Assembly (NCBI RefSeq): GCF_011386835.1
Contig: NC_088797.1
Location: 63,451,587-63,515,586, forward strand
DNA from: Chrysemys picta bellii
Taxonomy: Eukaryota; Chordata; Testudines; Emydidae
Direction of reading: 5' to 3'
Length of the DNA stretch: 64,000 nt
Shown here: one piece after another, positions 48,901-60,900 of the stretch
Layout of the letters: every line of letters begins with the position of its first letter
How positions within the stretch are numbered: position 1 is the stretch's first letter
Program-made: the position numbers and the translations under genes
The notes under the pieces: generated by a model
Databases searched by the model: none
The model's input: the letters and a program-made list of their open reading frames with translations, nothing else
What the model was told of the DNA's origin: nothing

Positions 48901-51900
48901 TGGTGTGCCGTGCCAGTATGGGAATGGCTACTGTTATAACGGGGTGTGCCCCTTGCACAGCGAGCACTGCCGTACGCTCTGGGGCGCAGGTAACATGGCT
49001 CTTTGCATGCGTTCCTTCAGCTCCATGCTCACAAGGCAAGCTCATGCCAGTGCAGTTCTGTGTGCATCCATTGCTGAGGCTGCAGCACATAGACTGGGGG
49101 CCCAGGTCTCCTTCAATGCTCTCATGGGACATTCACCTACTCATCCCAGTAGTGTGCATGGTACTTGGCAGGCTAGTTGCTGTAACCCAACAAAGTTGAG
49201 GGCAGTGGCTTGCACTCTGAACTTTAGGCCACTAATTTAGGAAGCTACAGATGGGCCCAGGCCTGACTAGTTTGGCCTTGGCCTCTCTGTGACTCAGTTT
49301 CCCCACTTCACTGTGTGCAGGACAGGAGGGATTGGTGATGCTAAATCAACCACCCTGGCCACTAAGTTTGGGGGCTTCAAAGTACCTTAAGTCAGGCATC
49401 TGAGATTGGAGGTTCCCGGATTCTATGGCTGCTTCTGAAAGTATTGGCCTTAATGTTTATAAAGAGCTTTGAGATCTTGGACGGAAGGCACTAGGGACGG
49501 GCATTATTTTATCACTAGTTCCTGACAGAAGGGTGATGTGGGTTAGGAGGTACCCAGTGGAGTGGAGGGAACTGGGGAGCCCCAGAGTCACCTGCCAAAG
49601 GAAGAGGGTGGTGGAGGAAATTTTCGACATGCCTGGTGTGGGGGGAAAGGTGGGAAGAGGTGTCACCCCATGAGGTGTGTTGCTGCTCACACAGGCTCAG
49701 GTTAGCTTGCCTTTGTGAAACTCCAGTGTCAGCTCTTCTCTGTGTCCCTGCAGAGGCCCAGGTGGCCCCTGATATCTGCTTTGAGCACAATGGCCGCCAG
49801 AAGGACCTGCATTGCCTGACAGAGAACGGGAAAAGGCCCTGCAGCCCAAAGTAAGGAACTGAAGCACCCAGTGCCAAGCGTGTGTGAGTCTGTGCGTGGG
49901 ACTGGAGTCATTGAGAGCTGGTCCGGAGCGATAGGGAATCTCCACTGGGAGGAGGCATTGTCACTGTGAGCCAGTCCTGAGGGGGAGGGGATCTCTGTGG
50001 GGTGAAGGTGGAGTCATTGTGAACTGGTCCCATTGGGGAGAGGATCTCTGTGGAGAGGGGGCAGAGTCACTGTGAACTGGTCCTGTGGACAGAGGTGTAG
50101 CCAGGTGGAGGGAACAGGGGGAGCAATAAAAAAAAAAAGGCACCACCCGCTGCGGCGCTTTTACTCACCCGGCAGCGCTCCGGGTATTTGGCGGCAGGCC
50201 CTTCACTCGCTCCGGGTGTCTTCGGTGGCACTAAAGGTCCCGCTGCCGAAATGCCGCCCAAGACCCGCAGCGAGTGAAGGTCCTGCCGCCGAAGTGCTGC
50301 CGAAGACCCGGAGCGCCGTCGGGTGAGTAAAATAAAAGCGCCGCAGTGGGTGGTGCCTTTTTGTTTTTATCACTCCCCTGGGTGAGTAAAAAGGCACCAA
50401 GAAATTGACAAGGCGCCACTTGGGCTCAGTGGGGGAGCAGCCGCTTCCCCCCTAGCTACGCTACTGCCTGTAGCAGAGGCTTCTGCGAGTCATTCTGTAT
50501 CCTCCTGGAGCTCCAAATCTCCATTGACTCTTCTCCTCTTCTTGTAGGACTAGCCATTCTTCTCTTCTTCCTTGTCCTCCCACTTCATGTTGCTGCCTGT
50601 GTGCAGCACTCTGCCGCTGTAAGGTCTGTAGTGTAGACAAAGCAAGGTGAAAGAGAGTATGAGTGGGAGTCCCCAGTTGTCGTGGATTTCTGCCCTTCTG
50701 AGTCCTGATGTAATTTTCCCCAACTCCTCTTTTTTTAAGTTAGGGCAGAGAGATTGTGGAAAATTGCAGCGTGTAGCCTTTGAGTATGAGTTCTGAATGC
50801 TCTCTGGCTTTTTTGTTAATTAAATTTTTCTGATGATAACCATGACATTTCACAGTTAGGTCTCTGGGTCTATTGGAAGGCCTAGCTGGAGGGGCGGAGG
50901 GGCGGAGCAGCACTCTATGTGCTCTTTCCACTGGCACCTCTCTCAGAGAGCTCAGATTTAACAATTCCTCAATCACTGTTTTTACATGCCAGATTGGATT
51001 TCCTCCTTCAGTGTTTTCAGGCAGTCCCTTAATTCTTGTGTTCCGTCTCCCTCTGTTTTCTGAATCATGAAGTTTAAGCTGCATCTTTCTAACTCTCTCT
51101 CTGCTCCATCCGTGCCATACAGCTCTGTCTCTCTGAGGCCAGTCTCTAGCACAGTGACTTTCTCTTCCAAATCAGTAACTTCCTTCTTTACTGCTAGACT
51201 CTTGGTCCTCTCTCATGGCCTCAAACTCAAGAGATCATCTCCAGAATGTCCAGTTTGGTGGCCATTTGTTTTTTCCCAGCCCTGGCTTGGCTGCCAAGTA
51301 TTCACTTGGAATCTGAGATGTCTCTCCATGCTGCAAGCTGGAAACACCCTTCTTAGCGAGGTATCTATGTAAAGCTTCAGATTTCTTTGAAGAATCCATT
51401 CTCTGCAACTCTGTGCTCTTTTTTTGGGAGGAGAAGGTTAGTCAGTTTCAGGGGTCAGTGGAGGCAGATTACTTTGATATTCCCACAGAGCTCAGGCTTC
51501 AGGCAGCGATGTTACTCTGGGCCCCTGCTGGTCTCTGACATGGACATTTTACAGTAATTCCTGCTAGGATCCTGGCAGTGTAGTGCAAGCTGCACAGCTT
51601 GGAGCTGCCCTACTGGCTCCCAGCATCCGGCCATGGAGCCTGGCCAAGTGTGTGGGGTCCAGAAGGAGAGAGGGAGGGAGGAGCCCTTCACTACTACGAG
51701 GCCAGCCCCAGTGCGATGCATCAGTGCTGACCTGAACTGTTAGGCGGCTCTTTGGTGGTGTATGCAACAGGAATTGGTGATGTCTGTCCAAAAACTGCTG
51801 AGCTGGGCCTGCTCACGCCCCTGCCCTCACAACTGGTCAGACACTGAGCTCCCCTCTCCCCCTAGAGATGGTTTCCTGCAGGTCAGAGCTGAGGCCCCTA

Positions 51901-54900
51901 GGTGGGTGGGGGCGCTATGCTGGGCCCAGACATCTGCAAGGGCTGCTGAGCCAGGATCTTTTGCTAGCACTGAGCCCACCCTCCAGGCAAAGGCAGAGGA
52001 GCTGTCCCACATTGGCACAGGCTGTGGGGTGCGAGGCTTTGGGGCCATGCCAAAGCTAAGGTGAGATGAGACCCAAGCACGCTCACTCCTGCCGTTTACT
52101 TTTCCTGCAGAGACGTTAAGTGTGGCACGCTGCATTGCCTGAGTGGGAACAGGAACCCCATTGGAGGGGGTGGCGTCTACTCCCTGTCTCTCGGAAGGGT
52201 GACCTGCAAAGTAGCTATCACTGTCAAGGAAGAAAGTGACATGGTGGCAAATCTTGTGCTGGTGCCAACGGGCACCAAGTGTGGGGAGGAAATGGTGAGC
52301 ACCCTGCGCCCGCTGTCGCTATTCTTGTCCGCTGAGCTGGTGATGTTTGCTTTGCTTTGCGGGTGCTGGGGAAGGATGGGTTTGCCATGGGACCTGCTGG
52401 AGAGGGGGGAAAGGTCAGCAGCAAGGAGGTAACACAGCTGCTGAGTTGCTGTCTGTGCTGAGGCTGATGTGTGGCTGTGAGTGCAGGATGGGTGATGCCG
52501 TATAAACGATGCTAAAAGCATTATACCTTCTCATTCCAGGTCTGCTATGCCGGGCGCTGCCAGGACCTCCTGATTTACGGTGCCAAAAACTGCTCTGCAA
52601 AGTGCAATGGTCATGGGGTAGGTGCAGGCCATGGAAAGGGCACGGCATCACACAGAGGTGCTGGTGTGGCCACGATCCCCTGGGTGTCCTCTGACTGTAC
52701 AGGATCGACTGTGCCTCAGATCCCCCAGCTGTAACATCGGAGCACTGATTGTGTTGTAAAGTGCTGGGAGGTGTGTGGGTGAAAGATGCTAAGTATTGTT
52801 CCTGACAGGGCTTCGCCCAGACACCCCATGTGTCTGTGAGCACACACAGCAGACATGAACGTACTCTGTGCCACTGCCATGCACTGTTGGACCCCTGGGA
52901 CCTTCTCACATGGGTTCTTGGTGCTTCACAGACCTTCCTTTCTATCTGTCCACACCCCATTCTGCGTCTGATGTTAGAGCAGCTCTCCCCATCCTGCAGC
53001 ACCGCACGTCCCGCCCTTAGTCTGCAGTACCTCGGTGCTGATGTCTGCTCCTGTAATCTGCTGGCAAATGCAGCCTTTCAGCCACCAACCCGGCATGTTC
53101 CCAAGACCCACAGGGTCCATTTGCTATGTCTGTCTACGCCAGTCATGAAGTCTCTTTTCATGTCGCACTATCACAGCATTGCCTCCCTCAGAGCACATGG
53201 TCACAGGCCACCCACGGCTGGGCTGTGTGGTCACTGTGTGGTAACAGGGCCCTCGTCCCCGAGAGAGCTCCCGCAGCACTTCGCTTTTCTCAGCATGTCC
53301 ACCCTGAAGGAACGGATCAAGCCACATTCCCATGGCCTTGTGCCCTGCCTGTCGCTGGGCACTTTGGTTCAGGGAGCAATTTGGCCCAAGTTGGGAGGGA
53401 ACATTTTCTGCCAATGAGTTCAGCAGAACTTCCTCTCCTCCAGCAGCTGTGATTGTGGGAGGCGCTGCCCGAGTGGGACATCTGTGAGCTGCTCACAGGT
53501 GCTGAGATGGGGCAGTTGGACTGTTCCAGACACTGGTGCTGAGTGCAACAAATGGGACACAGCAGCATCACACGCTGTTGCATGTCAGACAGACAGGCAC
53601 TGTCTGGGCTGATTCCCGGGTGATGCCAGCGCGAGTCACTCATACTCTGCTTCAGGAGAACAGATTCTTGCTGTCAGTTTCTGTGCGGTAATGACAATTC
53701 ACCAGCCGTGATCCTGAGGCCAGAGCAAATGTGCAGCAGTTACAAGGGGCCCAATCCTGCTGCCTGCTCAGTAAAGCCAAACTGCTGCTGAAGCCGATGG
53801 GAGTGTGACCTGGGTAGAGGCTGCAGGATTGAGCCCAAACCCTCCCCTTGTAAAGCATGGTCAGAAGGTCAGAGTTGCTGCCTGGTCCCTAATCCTGCCA
53901 TATTGGATTTCAGGTCTGCAATCACAAGCGGGAATGCCACTGTGAGCCCGGCTGGGCTGTGCCCTACTGCGAGCGGAAGCTCTCGGAGATTGCATCAGGT
54001 ACAGCGCTCACTAGGGCCAGGAGGGCAGGGCTTGGGATGGACCTGCTGGAGGAAACAGCTGGGCTGCAGGCAGTAGCAATGTCCTGACTGTGATGTCTGA
54101 TAGGCTGGGCAACGCGCTCCTTTCAGGAGCTGTTTAGATTGGCCAAAGCCCTGGAAAACAATGGACAGTCTGGCCCTGCCCTGCTCACCAGGGGATGGGC
54201 TGGGATAGGTGACTGAATTCCCCAAACCAAACCCCTGAGTCACCTAGCCCTGGTGAAGGGAACAGCCCCTGCCCTGATCCCTCTCTCTGGCTCTCAACAG
54301 CTGGAAGCAGCGTGGTTGTTGCAGCCGTGCTGACAGTGGTGGTACTGGTAGCCATGCTGATCATCGGAGGCTTTGTGTTCTACAGAGGCAATGGGAAGAA
54401 ATACTTCCAGAAAGGGTAAGACTCCTGCTACTGTACTGTTCCCCCACAGAGCTCAGTCCCCACGGCAGGCAGTTCCTCTGATTCGCTGGGATACTCAATA
54501 GCCAGATTCCACGGTGAGGAGCAAGCGACAGGCTGATTGGACAGCTGGATGGACAGACTGAATCAATATGGTTGCTTGACTCTCTCCATACCAATCCACT
54601 GGCCACTAGTACTTGTGCCTGACTCCAGATATCCAGGTGCTTGTCTGAGTCCTGTGCTGACAGGCAAGTGTCCCCACGCTTTCCCCTGTCCCCTATGGCC
54701 TGCGGGAGAGAAGAGTTCATTCCCCCATGGCCTATCCAACCCTAGCCCTTCAGCTGAGGCTGCTGACCAGTGGGTCAATTTGTCCTGGTGGTTTTTGTCA
54801 TGGTGACCTGCACTGAGAAGCTCAGCCCCATGCCCAGAGGCCATCATATGGAAGCTGATGATGTTCACGAAGCCCCTGCTCTGGGTTCTGATCAGTGACA

Positions 54901-57900
54901 GGTGTGGGAAGCTGTATGCCCCGAATCCCTGAAATGCCACCCCTTCACCCACCCTTTGGAGACCTCTCCTGGCCTGCCCCTCTGGGCTCTTCCTTCCTAC
55001 ACCCCCACTGCCTTCATCTGCTGCCTGCTGGTGGGTGCTTGGTCACTGAGCAGCCTGCTCAGGAAGACACTGTAGGAGTGGGGTGGGTGCAGGTCCTGTC
55101 CACTCCTTGTTTGACAGCAGGAGCTTCTGATGGGCCTCCCTGCTAAGCGAGCATCCCCCAGAGAGTGTGGTATGCTTCCCAACCCCCTGCATGGGCTGCC
55201 CTGGGCAGGGCCCAGCTGTTTGTACTCGTCCTGCAGTGGCGTCAATCCCTGTGCTCTCACCAAACAGGGAGCTGCAGGTCCTGGTGCTGACAGGGCCCTG
55301 CCAATGTCCTCTCTAGGCAGGAGGGGAATACTGAGGGTATTGGGGAGGGGCCGGGCACAGGGCCAAAGAGCTGCTCTCTGTTCTCTGCTGCTCTAGTTCA
55401 CTCACAACTGCATTTTCTCACCAATGTGCCCTGAGCGATGCCTGGGCCAGGTATGACACCCCTGACCTGAAGCAGTGGGAGGGTGCAGTAGCTTCTCTGA
55501 GGGTGAAAGCCCCTCTTTGTGTTGAACCAGAAAGAGGTGGGCCAATGCTCACTCTCCTTCCTACCCCAGGGCTGAGAAGCCCCAGCCCAAAGGCCATTTG
55601 GGGGAAGCTGCTACATGACTATGAGGAGGGCTTAGAATCGCAGGCCTCCCCACCCCACCGCCCTTGGGTGCTGGTCCCAGCCTGGACATCACCTGGTGGT
55701 TTTAGGGCTTCTTGGGAGGGGCAGGCTGATGGGGAATTACAGACACAACAGGAATGAGAGGCGAACCTGAAGGAGCAACAATATCCCAGTGTGTGTAACA
55801 GACTGTGAGGGTGTCCCACTCCCATGGCACCTCCTCCCTCTCCCCGTCCCCTCATCGCAGGCTCCTGGGGCTGGGACCAGTGCACTGTAGAGTTCCCGGC
55901 ACAATGGGGCCCCGATCATGTCTGGGTTACAATCCTCAGGCTGAGGCTCTGTGGGCTTCAGGGGATTGGCAGTTAGTAGCCATTTTTATAAAAGCAGTAG
56001 CTCCATGCCAGGAGTGTCTGCCAAGCACCTGGGATTCCCAGCTGGCCTCTCAGCGTCCTAAGGCACAACCACACCTTGCTGCTGCGATTGCTCACAGCAC
56101 TTACCGAATGTGAGGTGGCAGAGCCAGGATGTGCCGGAAAGGGAGAGGACTGACAGTGTCAGTGAGCAGCACAGGGCTGGGTTTGCTCCTGTGATTCACA
56201 GCTGGGCACTCAGCCGTGCGGACGGGCTTACAGCAGTCCCAAGCACACACCCACTTGGGCTTTTCCCCAGGCAGGCATGAGGAAGCAATCGAGACATACC
56301 CTGTCATACTCTGCATGGCAACACACAAGCCCAGTTGTACCCTCTTCCAGGGAGCACTCTGCATCCAGGTTTGGGACAAAGCAGCTAAGCTTGTTCATAC
56401 AACTGATGGGGCTGTTCCATGCAAAGCTTGGGGGATATTAGAATATAGGACAAAGAGCTGGAAGGGGCTCCAGCCTCAAATGAGTTTGGTTTCTTGCCCC
56501 CACTGCTCCTGTTGGGTGGCTGTTCCTGAACCTCACCCTCTGATGGTTAGAAACCTTCTTCTCATTTCCAGCCGCAATTTGTTCATGGCCAGTATATCCC
56601 TATTTGTTCTTGTGCCCACACTGTCCTTTAGCTTCAGAAACTCTGGTGTTTGCCCCGATGGATTTGTAGAGAGTAGTCAGAATCTCTCGCAGCCTGCATT
56701 TTGCTAGGCTCAACAAGCCAAGTTCTTGCAATCTCCTCTCCTCTCATAAGACAGGCCCTTTGTTCCCCTGATCATCCTATTAGCTCGACTCTGCACCTGT
56801 TCCAGTGTGGATTCGTCTGTCTTGAATGTGGCTGACCCGAACTGAACACAGGATTCCAGATGAGAGCTCACCAGTGCCTTGTAGAATGGCATTAATACTT
56901 CCCTCTTTGTACTGGAAATGCCTCACCTGATACATACATGACTTTTTAACAGCTGCATGAGACCATTCCAGAACCTGGAAAATTTGTCAGTGGGATTGGA
57001 ACTTCCCTATTGATCTCTGCCCAAAGAGTCATTTAGGAGCTGGGTGCAGGATAAATGAACGAATCTCTCCTGCTGGTGGCTGAGCTGTGTGACCGTGTGC
57101 CGCCCAGGATGAGTCAAAGACCCAGACAGGGGGTTGGAGCAGAATCCATTTTAATTTCCCCTTTTCCACTCTTTTAGAAAGAAATTTAAAAAATAATCAG
57201 AAATTTACGCAGCCCCCTCACCCACTCCCTCTGCCCTCCCAAAACTACATCATTCCAGTGCTGCAGCTGGGAAAGGTAATTCACTACCTGAAGGAGCTCT
57301 TAGTTTAATTTAGCATTATTTTTCAATCATTTAATTGGTCTAATTAAAATGGTCACTATATTCTTTAGAAGTAAGAATCAATGTTCAAAGGAGTTACAGA
57401 ATGTGTTGCCCACGTTTCTAAATTGGAGAAAATACAATCTCTGGATTCCAAGGTGATGAGTATGGGATAGATGGACAGTCAGACCTGTTAGCTCTACAGC
57501 TCAGGTAATTGAGGATTTGAACTGGTACAAAAGTCACTTCAGGCAGAAACAGGAATAGCACCCAGGTCTCTGCCTTGCATGGCCGTGTAGCAGTAGGTAA
57601 AAGCTCTCTGTGAACTGGGGCTTTGCCTGCACCTCCCCCACCCCAAACCACTGTGAGCCTCGCAGTATGGTTGATCCTGTCTCCACATTCATGGTCACAT
57701 ACGGTCGGCTATGCAGGCTGGCTTTGTAGTTGAGGCATCAGAGATCTGCATTTTGGCCCGATCCCACACCCGCTGTGATGCTGAGCAATTGCTTTAAGCT
57801 CAAGTTTCCAAAGATGGCCACTGCCTGTTGTGGACTTCAGTTATTTTTGCAATAAAGAGATTAAAATGCTGGGTTTGTTTTTAAAAATGGAAAAAAGAAG

Positions 57901-60900
57901 AAAATGAACCCTTGTGCCCAGTAATCAGCATTTAATGGTGACGTCATCATACTCTGTGGTGAAACAAGACTGGCTGTGCTTTCCAGTCCCTTGGGACACA
58001 TTTTGATGTCCCTGATATTGATATATATCCGTCTTTCAGGATCTGACCTTTTCTACAATATATGGTTTTTCATGAGTAGTGTTGAAAAGCGTATTATTCT
58101 ACCTTGTCTATGACGTAGCACATTTTAGGGCAAGGTGGCAGCCAGGCCCTGGTGAATCCTGGGCTGTTCTGTGCCTCACTGCCAAAGAGCCACTGGGCTT
58201 TTCAGCAGACCTCAAAATTGCGGGCCTTTGAGTGAAATCAAACCAGAGGGAAAATATGGCTGTGGCTCTTTTTTGTGTGTTTTTCAGGAGGATTGTGACC
58301 AACACCACCAACGGGCTCTCCAACCCCATGTTTCAAGAGGGCAGCAATACCAGGAAAGTGAGGCATGAGCTGCAGAGTTGCGACATCAGCAGCCCAAATC
58401 TGATCTCCACAACCTCAGACCTGAAGAGCCCCAGGTCTGTGTACGTGCCCATGACTCCCAGCAGGCCACCGCCCGAGGTATGTGTGGCCCAGGCAACCTG
58501 GGGAGCAGGAGGGCAGCTCTTTGGCTGGGAAGTTTTACTGGGGAATTCTGGGCTCCTGGCCACTGTGTCCCTGCAACAATGCTGTAGAGGGGGGAGTCAG
58601 GCTGCTTCCATCACCCTTTGTAACCGCTTCAGTGGACCATTGCTGTCCTTCCCAAGAGCCCTCTGCTGGAGCGGGGGGGGGGATTGCATTTCCATGCCCG
58701 CACAGGCAGCACAAGGCCCCGGTTACACACCAAGGCAGCACTGTCATACAAGTTACGCAGTTAGGAGCCTGTTCCTGCAGAGCTGGAGAGGAGAACAAAC
58801 CCAGGATGGTGTGAATCTGAGCATAGGGATAGGCTAAGGGATGCAGGCCTGACCCTCTGGGCCTTGGCTTCTCCAGTTGGTGCTTTCTGCTATTGCTAGG
58901 CAACTGGGTGCTGTAAGAGCCCCTCAATGGAGCCAGATGCCAAGGATTGATACAGTTCTTTGAGTGGGGGATGGTCCCGTAGCATGGCCGTATTATACCC
59001 CTACAGTCCAGGCTGTGCCTGTGCTTCCCCAAGATGCTCCCATTTCCCCAGTTAGTTTGCTCCAGGTTAAAATGTGGAAAACAGGGGAGGAGCAGAGCAG
59101 CCGGAGCACAGGAGGGGAAGAGCCCGGCCCGGGGCGCAGGGTCCGGAGGCATGGGGGCTGCCCGAAGCCCGAGCGCTACCGGCTTGACGGTTTGCCGGGC
59201 AGCCTCCAGACCCTGCGCCCCCGGCTGGGCGCTTCCCCTCCCGGGCTCCAGCTGCGCTGGGGAAGTGCCGGCCGGGGGCGCAGGGTCTGGGGGCTGCCTG
59301 GCAAACCGTGAAGCCGGTAGCGCTTGGGCAGCCCTTTTCGCATGGCTGGGAGGGAGGAGGGGGAGTTAGGACGGGACTTCGGGGAAGGGGCGGGGAATGG
59401 GCGGAGTTGGGGCGGGGCCGGGGTGGGAAAGGAGTGAGGCCAGGGCCCCGTGGAGTGTCCTCTTTTTTTATTTTTTTAAATATGGTAACCCTATGGGTGA
59501 GCCTGGGGCTGGGTGAGTTCCAACTGGGGCAGATCTGGATTTGAGGAATGTATCTACCCTTGGGGGGGGAGGGGAACTGTGATGGGGCATATGGACCCCA
59601 CACTGATGAGAAAGGTGCCAGAGCACCCCCCCTCCGCCTGCCGCCCTTGTCTGTCTTGTCTGATAGGCAGGAGCCTGTAAAAGGGAGGAAACTGCGGTCG
59701 GCTGTTTGACCCAAGAGTCCGCCATTCAACCAACTCCCCTATCCCCAGCTTCCTTTAGCAGCCTCATTAGCCCCCAGTTACCCCTGGGTTACCTCTTCTG
59801 CTTCTAGCCCCCCCGCCCATGGTTGTTCCCTTTAGTACCCACCTGCTGAGCTTGGTGCAATTCCATGTTTGACCCTGCCACTTGGGTGGATTCTGGCCAG
59901 ACACTCATTGTTTGCAAATTTGAAAATAGTTTAATGAGCTAATTTGCATATTTGCGAATACTTTGCAAAATATGAAGCTGCACAAAGCTGACAGTGATGC
60001 TCTCTGCTCCCGGGGAACCTCTCCTCTGTGCCTCCCCTCTGAGAGGGCTGTGGCACAGTAGGAGTCCTGGGCAGGGAAGCTGCCGCCCGGTGCAATGGGG
60101 TTTGGTGGTGGTGCTAGGGATAGGTGTGGGTGATGGGGTTGCAGCCTCGGCAGTGTCAGGAGTCAGGTTGGGATGACGGTTCACATGATGTGGGGGACAT
60201 GGCTTGTGTGGGCTGGCAGGCATGAACTGGGAGTTCAGCTGGCAGGAATGGCTGAGGGGCTGGCTGCGTGCTGCATTAGTTGGGGAGGTTCATTAACTAA
60301 GTGGTAAGGGGTGAGCTGCATGAACTAAATTTCCCTTGGTACCTCCTGGGGGAGTGGAAGGGCAGATCCCCTCACTAACTGCCCCCATCACTCTGGGCAG
60401 GGACCCCCAAAGTACCCTGCACCTGAGCTCCAAGGGGAGCCCCCTATGCCAAACATGCTCTGTCCCAAAGGCTGGTTACCATGGCTACCAGTCTGTAGGG
60501 CTATTCTCTTAGCTGGATAGGGCAGGGCATTTTGGCCGCTTGTGTCAGGGCTGCCTCCTCCAATTCTCCCAGCAAGAAAACCACCTTCCAGACAGGTTTG
60601 AACCTGGTCAGTGTTTACTGGCTCTCGCTTGTGTCACAACAAACCCCGGTGTCCCCAGTGTGGCTGTGTGTTGTTCCCAGCTGGGGCTGGAGCCTGCAAG
60701 ACATCTGCCTGCTGCAACCCCTAATGACAGGGCAAACCTGAGCTTCCCCTGACAAGGCATTCCTGGATTGTCCATTAGGGTTAGATGGACCCTGCTCTGC
60801 TCTGGGCTGGCAGCTCCTTGGCCTGAGTAGCTGGGTGTGCTGGGTCAGCCCCCCACGTCACTCAGGGCAGGCTGGGCTTCACCAGGCAGGATTGAGCAGG

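Noticed and set aside
51560..51790. DIRS-like RNase H start (STDASHWGW)
   Set aside because: Only about a dozen residues are suggestive. There are no neighbouring retroelement domains and no repeat borders.
42889..54415. Snake-venom-type metalloprotease
   Set aside because: The protease-disintegrin-cysteine-rich order is shared, but this gene also encodes an EGF-like domain, a transmembrane helix and a cytoplasmic tail in frame, as in ADAM8.
59067..59729. A 220-codon minus-strand open frame
   Set aside because: It crosses a GC-rich inverted repeat and a T-run and shows no domain or splice support.
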